From Bicyclus anynana (lineage: Eukaryota > Arthropoda > Insecta > Lepidoptera > Nymphalidae), in assembly GCF_947172395.1 (NCBI RefSeq), contig NC_069106.1, positions 2,542,001-2,606,000 on the forward strand: 64,000 nt of DNA, given 5' to 3'. How positions within the stretch are numbered: position 1 is the stretch's first letter; every line of letters starts with the position of its first letter. A program made the position numbers and the translations under genes. Under the pieces are notes generated by a model, which was given only the letters and a program-made list of their open reading frames with translations, had not been told where the DNA came from and searched no databases. Positions 30,576 through 41,394 of this stretch are shown here, piece after piece.

Positions 30576-31149
30576 AGTTAATTTTTTTTTTGTTTGTACA
30601 GATTATTTTTTGGTCGACCTGTGCGTTCACTAAACACGTTATAGACTTTAATAGGTACCTACCTAATTCACTAGCTAATAATTTGTAATATAACATTTTC
30701 TAAGTTTTTAGATAAATATACCTATCTTAGGGAAGCAGTTAACCTCATATATATTATGCTTACATTGCAATAATAAGCCAAATTTACTTCGTTTAAGCAG
30801 AAAAGTGTTTTAGTTCTAATTTAAAGTAACATTTTACTATTATTAACATAAACAATTCTAAATGACAGGTATACTTGAACGTGAGTTTTTGCGTTAAATC
30901 AGCATTTTTATAAAGCAATTGGGTAATTTGACATACTAATAGCTATTAAGATGTTAGGTATATTTTCAATCAAATGATTAAGTAGATATTTGTTAGAGTA
31001 CCTAAGGTAAAGAAAAACATAACGCGATTAACGCGAGATTATAACGCGATGAACCAAAACTGGATTCGACAATCATAAATCATGATGCATTATATTTAAT
31101 TGAATAAATATAATTATATTTAAGCAAATATGCACAATTGCACAATGCT
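30576..31149. other. Unique AT-rich stretch
   Basis: No recognised feature. Confidence 0.4.
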
Positions 31150-31162
31150 GAGTATAGATGTT

Positions 31163-31467
31163 GAGCCGTGAAAGCTCAGTGAATATGACCTCCGCCTCCG
31201 TTTCCGAAAGATGTGGGTCCGAATCCGGTTTGGGCATGCACCTCAACTTTTCAGTTGTGTGACTTTTAATAAATTAAATATCACGTGTCTCAAACGGTGA
31301 AGGAAAACATCGTGAGGAAACCTGCACACCAGAGAATTTTCTTGATTCTCTGAGTGTGTGAAGTCTGCCAATCCGCATTGGGTCAGCGTGGTGGACTATT
31401 GGCCTAACCCCTCTCATTCTGAGAGGAGACTCAAGCTCAGCAATAAGCCGAATATGGATTGATAACG
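31163..31467 (+). mobile_element. Full-length SINE-A with target duplications
   Basis: AGTATAGATGTT (31151-31162) and AGCATAGATGTT (31468-31479) flank the element with one mismatch. A box AAGCTCAGTGA is altered; B box region GGTCCGAATCC. Complete 3' end ATATGGATTGATAACG. Confidence 0.88.
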
Positions 31468-31479
31468 AGCATAGATGTT

Positions 31480-32022
31480 CCCTTTTTATATTAGGGAAAT
31501 AAACTTTGCCGATTTATTAGACATTTTTTGATAACTCAGTCTTTGAGTCAGAATTAGACTTTGATATAGAAAATGATTGAATAAAAACATCAACATTTTG
31601 TTGAATAACAGGCATCAAATTATGGTTTTTACTTTTATGCTCTTTTTCGATAATAAAAACGCTATGAAACCTTATTTCGTTTTTCAATATCTCTCTTTTT
31701 TGCGGGTTTACGCATTGTTTGGTATTGGAAAAGCCTGTTGGGTCGAAAAAGGGAGTCCATACCTACCCTATAGTGAGCCATTAAAATAGACTTATCATGA
31801 ATAAACTGTTTCCTCTTTTTGGGAGTCCTGTAAAAATGTATACAGAATGACAAAAAAGTGCAGCAATCATGTCAACGGTTCAGTTAACGTAATAATCTGA
31901 AGACATACATGTTGGAGTGCAGTTTGTACGCTCAGGGGCTTCCTTCGCGCATATTACACGATTTAGTGAAGATTAAACCGGCAACTGTACTTTCATACTG
32001 TCTAAACACTTTATAATAATTA
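31480..32022. other. Unique non-coding stretch
   Basis: Two short overlapping open frames on opposite strands near 31577-31853 show no domain and are considered chance. Confidence 0.4.
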
Positions 32023-32226
32023 CTAGCTGACGCCGCGCGGTTTCACCCGCGTGGTTCTCGTTCCCGTAACAATACGGGGATAATATAAAGTCTATAGCCT
32101 TCCTCGATAAATGGGCTATCTAACACAGAAAGAATTTTTTAAATCAGACCACTAGTTCCTGAGATTAGCGCGTTCAATCAAACAAACAAAGGAACAAACT
32201 CTTCAGCTTTATAATATTAGTATAGA
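32023..32226 (-). mobile_element. Complete H1 Helitron
   Basis: CTAGCTGACGCCGCGCGGTT at the plus-strand left and TATAATATTAGTATAGA at the right, between A (32022) and T (32227). 204 bp. Confidence 0.88.
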
Positions 32227-32644
32227 TTATTTAATTAGGTAGATGTCTTATTAGAAGGAGGCGATATAAATCTATTAAACTTATGATATTTTTGTAGGAT
32301 AGTTTGTGATTTTGTTTACGTTGTTTAACTTGAATACTTGACTAATTTCTGTTTTCAAGTTAAGTGTCAATTAACAGTTTCATTAAAATACATTAAGTGT
32401 AAAAAAATCATGTAAGTAAATTTCATTTGTAACATGTTTTCTAAAATACAGGGCAAATAAGAAAATTTGTAGCGATAAGCGATTCTTTTCTCGCATCTTT
32501 CACTGACTGCTCGAGGGTTCGCCTTGTAACATGTTACATTAAGCTGCGTAAGATCAGTAAGCGTCAACCGTTTAACATTTTCAGATATCAATACATAATA
32601 TGACCATTTATAAGCTTGCCATAATATATACAAAGCTTGAAAAT
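32227..32644. other. Unique non-coding stretch
   Basis: A 110-residue minus-strand open frame (32367-32699) overlaps repeat L and has no domain. Confidence 0.35.
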
Positions 32645-32925
32645 ATACTTTTACAATAGGCCAGTTGACACTTTTTTTAAATGGTCTTAAATAGTACAAC
32701 TAGAAAAAAAAATATTAGTTAACAATTAGTTGGACGTTTAGTACATCATGTTACATTGTGACGTCACAAAATGGACGACAACGTTTTTGACGTTTAAAAA
32801 ATTTGAAAAAATCCATGATTTTTAAATTAATTAATATCTATGTATTTCGGACTCTTATGTACTATTCGAAATTAATATTGTTTATATTAAATTTGATATG
32901 AGTCAACTACCCTATCGATAATCAA
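32645..32925 (-). mobile_element. Repeat L
   Basis: Contains GGCCAGTTGACACTTTTTTT, CATTGTGACGTCACAAAATG, ACAACGTTTTTGACGTTTAA and ends ATGAGTCAACTACCCTA. Fragments at 6205-6262 and 48749-48815. Probably a non-autonomous DNA element; TIRs not demonstrated. Confidence 0.5.
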
Positions 32926-33200
32926 ATATGTCCAGTTAAGAAGCAGCATTTTACTGGCCCAACATTTGTGTTCTCAATTTAAAATCCGTTCGGGGAACAC
33001 GAAAAGATAACAAAAATTTCCGCGCCATTCCGGGGAAGGACACTCGACCTATTGTTTGAATCTAAAGCGATTTCAACCGTTTCGGTGAAATGACTACATT
33101 TTCATTTAGACCGAGAGCCTTCTATAGCCAGACACCTCATTTTATAAAGGCTGGAAGTTCTTCAGTCCATTCTCCTACCATATGTTAGTAGGTACGGTAG
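32926..33200. other. Unique stretch
   Basis: No recognised feature. Confidence 0.4.
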
Positions 33201-33292
33201 CCAAAGATTTATACTATTAGACATGTCACGTGACTGCAAAATTCACCAAAGATGTTATACTATTAGACATGTCACGTGACTGCAAAAATCAT
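33201..33292. repeat. 45-bp tandem duplication carrying GTCACGTGAC
   Basis: CCAAAGAT, ACTATTAGACATGTCACGTG and ACTGCAAAA occur in both units (33201-33245 and 33246-33292). Each unit holds the palindrome GTCACGTGAC with a CACGTG E-box. Confidence 0.8.
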
Positions 33293-33354
33293 CGCAAAAA
33301 GTGTTCTGATTTTAGCTACTCCAATGGCCCTACAAGCCCTAATATGTGTGTGTG

Positions 33355-33775
33355 GATACGACCTCTGCCTCCAATTCTGGAGGGTGGGTGTTCAAATCTG
33401 ATCAGGGGCATGCACCTCCAATTTTTCAGTTGTGTGCATTTTAAGAAATTAAATATCACGTGTCTAAAACGGTAACGGAATAACATCGTGAGGAAACCTG
33501 CATACCAGAAAGTTTTCTTAATTCTCTACGTGTGTGAAGTTTGGCAATCCGCATTGGGCCAGTGTGGTAAATTATTGGCCTAATTCTCATTCTGAGAGGA
33601 GACTCGAACTCAGCAGTGAGCCGAATATGGGTTGATAATGATTATCTGCGTGTGTGGAAGTCTGCCAATCCGCATTGGGCCAGCGTGGTGGACTATTGGC
33701 CTAACGCTTTTCGTTCTGAGAGGAGACTCGAGCTGAGCAGTGAGCCGAAACTGGATTGATAGTGATGATGATGAT
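33355..33775 (+). mobile_element. SINE-A with its 3' third duplicated
   Basis: First copy from a decayed A box (33355) to GGGTTGATAATGATTAT. From 33652 CTGCGTGTGTGGAAGTCTGC restarts and runs again to GAAACTGGATTGATAGTGAT and the (GAT) tail. The 3' segment therefore occurs twice head to tail. Confidence 0.8.
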
Positions 33776-33836
33776 GACTGGCCCTAGTAGCCAGTCACTT
33801 AGTTTCGCGGTTAAAAACAAAGTCACAGGCGTCAGT

Positions 33837-33918
33837 CATATCATCATCATCATCATCATATCAGCCGATGAACGTCCACTGCAGGAAAAAGGCCTTTTGT
33901 AGGGAATTTCAAATTTTC
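33837..33918 (-). mobile_element. RTE-e extreme 3' end
   Basis: (ATC)n tail, CAGCCGATGAACGTCCACTG and GGCCTTTTGTAGGGAATTTC. Confidence 0.75.
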
Positions 33919-34142
33919 AAACAACACTATTTAATTAAAAAAAAACATCAGTGCGTTATTTTTTTTAAATACGATTATTTAAATCCTTTTGTTTTAAAAA
34001 TAATAGAAAGTAGAGTTGTTGAAAAGCTAGACAGTTTAATTTCCTTCGCCGCTCGTCACAAGCGCTACAATACAATGTATTGACTAGCCTGTTGTTAAAT
34101 TATATCAGTATTTGTTTTTTTTTTCACGATACATATTAATGA
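33919..34142. other. AT-rich spacer
   Basis: No recognised feature. Confidence 0.35.
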
Positions 34143-34310
34143 CTAGCGAAAGCCCGAGACTTCGTTCTCGATTTCGATTTCATTTTCGTGATAAAAATTG
34201 GCCCTTATTTTGCTCCACAACATACTCTATCTTACAGTGAAAGTCCCGTAAAAATCGGTTCAACCGTTCCAAAGATAAGCCCAGACGAACAGCAAGACCT
34301 GCGGGATGAT
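34143..34310 (-). mobile_element. H3 Helitron-like 3' part
   Basis: CTAGCGAAAGCCCGAGACTT after A, then CTATCTTACAGTGAAAGTCC and AAAATCGGTTCAACCGTTCC. The 5' TACTAATATT end is missing. Related: 38040-38100, 52533-52630, 60860-61075. Confidence 0.6.
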
Positions 34311-34483
34311 GCCCTTCCGCCACGCTCCTAAGTAACCGATGATACCTAAAATCTATGCTCAGCTTATAAGCACGATATCCCGAAACGGTAGCATCTGACT
34401 ATAGGTACTTAACTGCGTAATGACTCCCTAGAGAAGGCAGTATATTTTTGCATCTATGAAGAACCTGTTATTCATCAGGTTCA
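34311..34483. other. Unique spacer
   Basis: No recognised feature. Confidence 0.35.
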
Positions 34484-34851
34484 TCATCATCATCATCATA
34501 TCAGCCGTTGGACATCCACTGCAAGACATATCCTTTTTAGGGACTTCCAAACATCACGATCCTGAGCCACCTGCATCCAGCAAATCCCTGCGACTCGCTT
34601 GATGTCGTCAGTCCATCTGGTGGGGGGTCAATCAAAACCGCACTTTCCAATGCGGGGTCCAGAACTTTTGCACCCCAACGTCCATTGGGTCTTCAAACTA
34701 TTATTTGCCTCGCCCATTGCCACTTCATCTTCGAGACTAGTTATGCTATGTCAGTGACTTTGGTTCTTTTACAAATCGTTCGTTCCATTGCCCGCTGTGT
34801 GACTTTGAGCCTTCTTATGAGGCACATAGTTAGAGACCAAGTCTCGGAACT
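34484..34851 (-). mobile_element. RTE-e 3' segment, longest copy
   Basis: (ATC)n tail then the C-terminal coding part with breaks. Further upstream are TATGTCAGTGACTTTGGTTC, CCATTGCCCGCTGTGTGACT and CATAGTTAGAGACCAAGTCT. Serves as reference for the sequence around the fold-backs at 18077-18209. Confidence 0.82.
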
Positions 34852-34852
34852 G

Positions 34853-35103
34853 ATCCTAGGTTTGATCCCCGGCAGGGCAGATTGAGGTTTTCTTAATTGG
34901 TCCAGGTCTGGCTGCTGGGAGCCTTCGGCCGTGGCTAGTTAGTAGTAGTTCGGCTCTACCGACAAAGACGTACCGTCAAGCGATTAAGCGTTCCGATACG
35001 ATGTCGTGTAGAAACCGAAAGAGGTGTGAATTTACATTCATCATCATCACTTACCATCAGGTGAGATTGTACTCAAGGGCTAACTTGTAAATTAAAAAAA
35101 AAA
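34853..35103 (+). mobile_element. SINE-B lacking its A box
   Basis: Starts near GGTTTGATCCCCGGCAGGGC, has an insertion at GCTAGTTAGTAGTAGTTCGG, lacks the CCTCCTCCTAACAAGTTAGC block, and ends in poly-A. Confidence 0.8.
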
Positions 35104-35495
35104 GCCATAGGTCATCACTGGCAATACGCACATTAGGTTACTATAAAAAAATACGTTTCGGCACACTCGACAAAAGTGATAAAATAATCCTGGTGCCGTT
35201 TATGCGTGTGAAAAAGAGAGCCAGACAGAGTGGCGCCGTAACGCGTTACGTTACGTTTAGCCTCCCATAAGAAGATATCACTTCAAAAACCATAAACGTA
35301 CATTTCAAGCTTCCAAACAATGTCAGAGTGAGTCAGTTAAAAAGTTGGTCTACATTTTGAAACATTAAAACAGTGGCAGCGCACTGCCGTATCAATAACA
35401 CTTCAAAAGCGTCGAACGCGGCTTCCAGCGACGAAACACAATCCACCAACGTCCTACTCGTGCAAAAAGTACCGACAGCAAACAAAATACTACCA
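35104..35495. other. Unique stretch
   Basis: Some CpG (CGTAACGCGTTACGTTACGT near 35236). No gene evidence. Confidence 0.35.
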
Positions 35496-35499
35496 AAAA

Positions 35500-35665
35500 T
35501 ATAGAAAGAAAAAGAAAGAAAAGTTTATTCATCATACAAAGGAAAGAGAGAAAAAAAACAATAATTAAAATACATCGCAACTAGCGTGATGTGATCCTAA
35601 AAGGATCTCCACTCAGCATATTGCAGTGTCCGTGAGGACACCGCGCTGATCTTCCGTGGAGCTAT
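35500..35665 (-). mobile_element. Probable LINE 3'-end fragment
   Basis: AGTTTATTCATCATACAAAG (complement of a polyadenylation-like end), CGTGATGTGATCCTAAAAGG and CCACTCAGCATATTGCAGTG with GTCCGTGAGGACACCGC. Recognised loosely as lepidopteran LINE 3' sequence. Confidence 0.35.
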
Positions 35666-36026
35666 TAAGGTGACGTTTGACGCGTGACGTATCGAGACGT
35701 GCGAAGCGTCTCTAAACAAACATCAAGCAATGTTAAAAAGGGATAGGAACGTAATTAAATACAAATATATCTTCTAACAACCAATAGTTATTTATGCTAC
35801 TGTCATGTAATGAGAGCCATTGTAGCACTAGTGATTTTTTTTTAATTGCACAACAGACAGCACGATTGCTACAATGGCTACTTTGGTGCAGTGTCATACA
35901 TGTTTTCTACAACCATGATAAAAGAATTAACATAACTTAGTAAGTAAATAACATATACCTAATCAGCTTTGGGTATCCCAGATTTGATCTCATAAAAGGA
36001 AGCCTGAATTTTGTAGCTAATGTCAT
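35666..36026. other. Unique stretch with 13-bp inverted repeat
   Basis: AGCCATTGTAGCA (35815-35827) and TGCTACAATGGCT (35867-35879) are complementary across 39 bases. Confidence 0.45.
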
Positions 36027-36525
36027 TTATTTATTTATTTATTTGGTCCACCAGTGACTGTCGCAGCATTTACACAAATACAATCTAAAAAAAAACACAA
36101 ACACAAGGCTCTGCACAATCAAATGAAGGTAGACACGGCATGCACATTTCCGTAATATTAAAATAAATTGACGATTACATTAAATCAGTTTACATAAGAA
36201 AAAAAAATACTTTTATAACAAGAAAAGGAAACATTTTACAACTACTATTTGAATATACTATATAATACAAAAAATAAAATGGAATTGGTAAAAACAAAAA
36301 GAAAAATTAGTTTAGCAAATCTAGCAAAACTAACTTGCGATATGTCCTTGGTGAGTCTTTGTGGATATCTATAGACCGACTAAGTGCGTTATATAATTTA
36401 CATAGCCTGGGCATAGTAGAATAGGCGCCAAAAACAGTTCTAGTGCGTACAAGTAAAGTAATAGCTTTGCAAGGGTATCTACTAGGTGCTCTAAAGTTAA
36501 TTTTGTCATGGAACTATTTGAAAAT
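36027..36525 (-). pseudogene. CR1-like LINE C-terminus and 3' UTR
   Basis: Minus strand from about 36519 to the stop at 36307 reads FHDKINFRAPSRYP, LLVRTRTVFGAYS and LSRSIDIHKDSPRTYRKLV. This pattern is typical of the extreme C-terminus of CR1/Jockey-superfamily reverse transcriptases (RT...G..S and DIF/DIH motifs). A stop closes the frame upstream. About 260 bp of 3' UTR and an (AAAT)n tail (plus ATTTATTTATTTATTT at 36027-36043) follow. Only the end of the element survives. Confidence 0.65.
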
Positions 36526-36574
36526 TAAAAAAAATATATATTGTAGCATGGTTTACCCGTGAACACAAAATTAC

Positions 36575-36735
36575 TATAACGATTTTTATCAAAATAAAAT
36601 GGGACCAATCTGGAAGTATACTCTTTCAAACAAAAAGAGAATTTTCAAAATTGGGTAAGAAATGACGAAGTTATGGTAAAAACATTAAAAATTAAAAAAA
36701 TTAAAAGGTTTTTATAGATTTTTTTTCCTCCTTCT
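36575..36735 (-). repeat. Repeat E fragment
   Basis: GATTTTTATCAAAATAAAAT, GGGACCAATCTGGAAGTATA and AAGAAATGACGAAGTTATGG. Confidence 0.65.
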
Positions 36736-36812
36736 TTTTTAAAAGACGATTTATCCGTCTTTTAAAAAAGATAAATAATATATTACGACATTCATTATTA
36801 TTTTGCTATCAT

Positions 36813-36857
36813 CCGCGAAAAGCCGACGAACCCATGCGGTTCGTCGGCTTTTCGCGG
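36813..36857. repeat. Perfect 20-bp hairpin, 5-nt loop
   Basis: Left arm CCGCGAAAAGCCGACGAACC, loop CATGC, right arm its exact complement. GC-rich in an AT-rich setting; no second copy in the window. Confidence 0.9.
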
Positions 36858-37048
36858 GTGATGATTATTCTTAAATTACCTATATACCTATAGTTGTTCA
36901 AATTTAATTTCGTTCCAATTTACTTTGCTGACGGTACAAGAACAAGAGGCGCGCGGCGGCGTCTACGTCGGCGAATCTGGCGAGATAGTCCGGAATCGAA
37001 CCGAAACTAAACGGATAACGGCACCTGTAGCGACGCGACTAAACTCTA
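36858..37048. other. Short unique GC-richer stretch
   Basis: GAGGCGCGCGGCGGCGTCTA (36949-36968) and CGGCGAATCTGGCGAGATAG; no repeat match. Lies between the hairpin and the tandem array. Confidence 0.35.
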
Positions 37049-37796
37049 GTAACACTTCTCTTTATCACTGTATTTTGACTTCATTTGGACTGCGACTGCA
37101 CTAGCTATGCATCCTAGCTTTGCATGGATCTATTTACGTATTTCAATAGGTACCTCATAACAAACTTTAGTTAACACTTTTCTACATCACTGTACTTTAA
37201 CTCAATTTTGACTGCGACTGTACTAGCTGTGCATCCTAGCTTTGCACGGACCTATTTATATATTTACTCGTAAATGGTTACCTCTTAACAATTTAAAGTA
37301 ACACTTCTCTTTATCACTGTACTTTGACTTCATTTGGACTGCGACTGCACTAGCTATGCATCCTAGCTTTACATGGATTTATTTACGTATTTAAATAGGT
37401 ACCTCATAACAAACTGTAATTAACACTTCTCTACATCACAGTACTTTAATTTAATTTTGACTGCGACTGTACTAGCTGTGCATCCTAGCTTTGCACGGAC
37501 CTATTTATATATTTACTCGTAAATGGTTACCTCTTAACAATTTAAAGTAACACTTCTCTTTATCACTGTACTTTGACTTCATTTGGACTGCGACTGCACT
37601 ATCTATGCATTCTGGTTTTGCATGGATCTATTCACGTAATTAAATAGGTACCTCATAACAAAGTGTTATAACACTTCTCTTCATCACTGTACTTTGGCTT
37701 CATTTGGATTGCGACCGCCTTTTATGCTTTGCATATAGCTATGCATCCTGGCTTTGCACGGATCTATTTACGTAATTAAGGTACAGGTAGGTACCT
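37049..37796. repeat. Tandem array with two alternating unit types
   Basis: Six units start with AACACTTCTCTTTATCACTG-like text near 37051, 37173, 37299, 37422, 37549 and 37670. Type 1 has GACTTCATTTGGACTGCGAC and CTATGCATCC; type 2 has CAATTTTGACTGCGACTGTA, CTGTGCATCC and ACTCGTAAATGGTTACCTCT. Order 1-2-1-2-1-1', so the repeat moved as a dimer of about 249 bp. The last unit has an insertion (CTTTTATGCTTTGCATATAG). Confidence 0.88.
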
Positions 37797-38125
37797 CCAC
37801 AGAATAAAGAATAAATCCAGAATGAGTCTTTAGAAGCACTGTGGTGAAGCCGGTGAAACCCGGTGAAAAAGTTTTGTAACGATCATCATTATCAGACGAT
37901 GATGACCAGGACCAACGCCTTTACGTACTCTCCAGGGCTGACTGACTTTTTACTGAAAATTTCTTTTAAGAAAGAAAAGCTCAACCCAGGACTCGAACCC
38001 ATGATCGGGATAAAAAGTGGCCTACATGGCTCCACAACCTCCTCTATCTTACAGTGAAAGTCCCATTAAAATCGGTCCAGCCGTTCCATAGGTTAGCCCG
38101 GATACGCTAACCACTGAACAAGGCA
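37797..38125 (-). mobile_element. Repeat K, then a SINE-like head split by an H3 scrap
   Basis: 37797-37880 is repeat K reversed (AATGAGTCTTTAGAAGCACT). 37960-37999 has GGACTCGAACCCATGATCG (B box reversed); 38098-38125 has GATACGCTAACCACTGAACA (A-box side). Between them is H3 text CTATCTTACAGTGAAAGTCC. A nested insertion is suggested but the borders are not precise. Confidence 0.45.
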
Positions 38126-38674
38126 GTTAAATAAAAAAAAATCAAAATTCAAAAGTTACGACATTTAAAAACACACTCAAAGTTGTACGTAAAAATTCCT
38201 TAATCGCAGAAAACTAACATACTTTTTCGTAAAATCCACTCGCAGAGGTTACATAAGTCGACATTGTTTGTTTTTCGTGAGCCAGTTTTCATTTATTACC
38301 CCTTTTTTCGACAATTTTTTTGTCCTCTTTCGCTATTAGCCGGGTTTCCTTTTTGTTTTCCACGAATTTCACTCGCTTTCAGCCAGAATGCGATTTACTA
38401 AAAAGAGTTGTGGACAGCGGAATGCGTTGAGTCGACTTTTACTATAATATTTAGTTTGCAACAGGTTTATGTACAGAATACATACAAGTATTGCTTAAAT
38501 TAGAAAAAAATAACACGTTATAAAGAGTGCCGAAAAAACCTTTTTCAAGAAAAGCTGCTAGCTGGAGATAGGAATGAAGTTGCAAGCAATAACTATAGTT
38601 AAAGATGAATTTATTTCGGCAACAATTTCATTTTACCTATGTTACGAGTACTTTTAAAAAGTAATAATAAACAA
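38126..38674. other. Unique stretch
   Basis: No recognised feature. Confidence 0.4.
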
Positions 38675-38798
38675 GTACATACCACGATAAAAAGACGAGA
38701 TTTTTCGACCCAGTTGCATGGACTAACAGCTGACTTCAAATATCGAAATATCGAAATATCGACATTAAAAAATCTCGTCTTTTTATAGTGATATGTAC
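38675..38798. mobile_element. Foldback element with 31-bp arms
   Basis: Arms 38675-38705 and 38768-38798 match at 29 of 31 positions (GTACATACCACGATAAAAAG, then ACGAGATTTTT). The loop holds three ATCGAAAT units. Target duplication not evident. Confidence 0.7.
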
Positions 38799-39380
38799 CC
38801 GTTTAAATAACATTCATAATGAACAACCACGAAATAAGTTAAAGCCATTAAAAATTAAAGTACAAATTACAACTTGTTTTTGTTTTTGTTTTTCACAAAC
38901 ACACAGACAAACATAAAGAAAAGTTTGTTTCCTGCCTTTTCCTTGTAGGTAAAACTGGCAAATTAAGTTGTGCCCAGTTTGCACATAAAGCCATAAAGAA
39001 TAATTGAATTAAATATACAAGTAAGTACTGTCACGACATCTCACTAGTTCTTCTTGTTTTTTTCAAGGCAGGATATTTTTACCAGCAAACAATGTAATTA
39101 AGTACCAAAGATTTAACCACTTGAACGCTCGTGATATCAACCAGATAAAACAAACGCCCCGATAATCCCCGCCCCCCAAAAATCCGCAAAAATTACCAAA
39201 TTTTCGACGGATGCCGATTTACTAAAAACGTTACGATTTAAGTATCTTACGTATTTGAAAATAAAATACCACGTCGTACCAATACCAAATATAGAGAATA
39301 AATTCTCTAGCACTTTTTAGCGCTTTATCTATGTTCTGTCTTAAACAATGTGTGGTGACAAGTGGTAAAAATATTCTAAC
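38799..39380. other. Unique stretch
   Basis: AT-rich with a short C-run (CCCCGCCCCCCAAAAATCCG near 39167). No gene evidence. Confidence 0.4.
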
Positions 39381-39602
39381 CTAGCGGAAGGCCGCGACTT
39401 CGTTGTCGTGGAATTCAGTTTTTCATAAATCCCGCGGGAACCATGGATTTTTCCAGGATGAAAGTAGCCTATCTGTTAATCCAGAGTAAAATCTATTTAC
39501 ATTCCAAATTTCAGCCAAATCGCTTCAGTAGCCGCAGCGTAAAAGAGGAACAAACATACTTACACACTTACACACAAACTTTCGCCTTTATAATATTAGT
39601 GT
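39381..39602 (-). mobile_element. H2 Helitron, near complete
   Basis: CTAGCGGAAGGCCGCGACTT at left, GAACCATGGATTTTTCCAGG, CCAAATTTCAGCCAAATCGC, and CTTTATAATATTAGTGTTA at right (5' end of the minus strand). Confidence 0.75.
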
Positions 39603-40195
39603 TATTAGTGTGATGTGATAAAACAATGCCTCTAAGTATTTCCTTGTTCCGATCCATTTCAGCTAACTAGTTATTACGAACGTTCGACAGACTGTCCGGT
39701 GTAGCGACGTCTCCGACACGACAGCGCGACGGTTTCGATGTTTTCACCGAAAAACAAATAAAACGAATGTCTGGCCTTTTTGTGAATGCCAAATTTTATG
39801 TTTACACCGACTTTATCAGGAGTTTATCTATCTTTGTATCTATATTGTCAAGATTTCATAAAAAATAATTACTTTTTTTATGTTTAGTTGATGATTATCT
39901 ATCTAAATATATAAAACTTAAAGGTGACTGACATATTAGCACACAAATCCTTAAACAAAAATTACCTCTGAAATTAACCAATCAATAAGGCTTAGAAGGC
40001 TGTTACTATATAAAAAAATAACTCTGAGCACTATGCCGTCATTTCTGAGCGGTACAGTGGTGAATACGTTACAGTGGTTATTAAGTTTTTCTATATTACA
40101 TCTTTTAATCTCAGAAAGCACGCTAAAGTTAAAAAAACTCAGCCTTTTTATGAAAACCTTTTCGAAATGGACGTAACATATTCAAACATTATAAT
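39603..40195. other. Unique stretch
   Basis: 39660-39770 is CpG-richer (GCGACGTCTCCGACACGACA). No splice-bounded frame recognised. Confidence 0.35.
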
Positions 40196-40199
40196 TCTA

Positions 40200-40595
40200 A
40201 GCCCACCAACACTCATTAAAGCAGCGTGGTGGGTATTATGCTCGGAATCCCCTTTCATATACGTAGATAGGCATGCCGTGATCGAATCAGAAACGAGGAG
40301 TTCAGCAGAAGAATCAAAGTCACTGACATAGCTCCAGCGAGTCGTGAAGCAGAAGTGGCAATGAGCAGGCCACATACTTCGTAGAGCCGATTGACGTTGG
40401 GGTCCCAAGGTACTAAAATAGCGAATCTCGCACACAAAAAGCACTAGTTGGACCGAGGACATCAAGCGGGTTGCAGGGAGCCGTTAGATGATGGCTCGAG
40501 AGTGTTGTGTTTGAAAGTCCATGCAAGAGGTCTTTGTCCAGAAGTGGATATCTATCGGCTGCTAATGATGATTATGATGATGATAATGATGATGA
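40200..40595 (+). mobile_element. RTE-e 3' segment with (GAT)n tail
   Basis: 40200-40240 LINE-associated block. From about 40271 CCGTGATCGAATCAGAAACG, CAAAGTCACTGACATAGCTC, then the coding end with frame damage. Closes at ATCTATCGGCTGCTAATGAT and a (GAT)n tail that continues beyond the SINE-B insertion at 40928-40956. Confidence 0.8.
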
Positions 40596-40927
40596 TTTTT
40601 TTTTTTAATTCTTTACAAGTTAGCCCTTGACTACAATCTCACCTGATGGTAAGTGATGATGTAGTCTTAGATGGAAGCGGGCTAAATTGTAAGGAGGAGG
40701 ATGAAAATCCACACCCCTTTCGGTTTCTACACGGCATCGTACCGGAACGCTAAATCGCTTGGCGGTACGTCCTTGCCGGTAGGGTGGTAACTAGCCACGG
40801 CCGAAGCCTCCCACCAGCCAGACCTGGACAAATTAAGAAAATCTCAATCTGCCCAGCCGGGGATCGAACCCAGGACCTCCGTTTTTGTAAATCCACCGCG
40901 CATACCACTGCGCCACGGAGGCCGTCA
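40596..40927 (-). mobile_element. Full-length SINE-B inserted into a LINE (GAT)n tail
   Basis: Poly-T at 40596-40605, body, B box (GGGGATCGAACCC on plus), A-box end CCACTGCGCCACGGAGGCCG. The (GAT)n repeats on both sides are the split tail of the adjacent RTE-e copy, so target duplication and tail cannot be told apart. Confidence 0.9.
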
Positions 40928-40956
40928 AATGATGATGATGATGATGATGATGATGA

Positions 40957-41394
40957 GATAGGTCTAGGCAATGTATTAGTCGTTAAATCTTGACTGAGAT
41001 TCCTCACACAATCAACAGTAAAGATTAAAACCTCAGCCTTTACACGAAAAACATTTCGAAGTCGTCCGCTTACGGCGACTGTACGACTGTAGTGAATTTT
41101 CAGGATAATTACAGATAGTGCAATTAGACGGGTGGACTGCCGAGCTAAACGCCAGGTTTCCGAAAAAGACGAAATTACAGGAAACGACGAACGTATAGGT
41201 ACCATTAAACGATGCAAGTCTAGCTAGTAGCTTGCTTTGTCTGTAGATACGTAAATACGACGTAGTAAAGCTGTCCCGTTAAACAAATCTGTTTACCATA
41301 TGTAAATATAAGTTGTTATATTTTAGGTACCTACCTATTCTTCTGTTAATTTCAATATTATTGTGTTGTTTCTAACAATCTAAAAAGGAGTGAA
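40957..41394. other. Unique stretch
   Basis: 41060-41170 CpG-richer. A 155-residue minus-strand open frame (40750-41217) mostly overlaps the SINE-B and is considered chance. Confidence 0.35.

Noticed and set aside
40750..41217. 155-residue minus-strand open frame, the longest in the window
   Set aside because: Much of it lies in a SINE-B and the rest has no domain or codon pattern suggestive of a gene.
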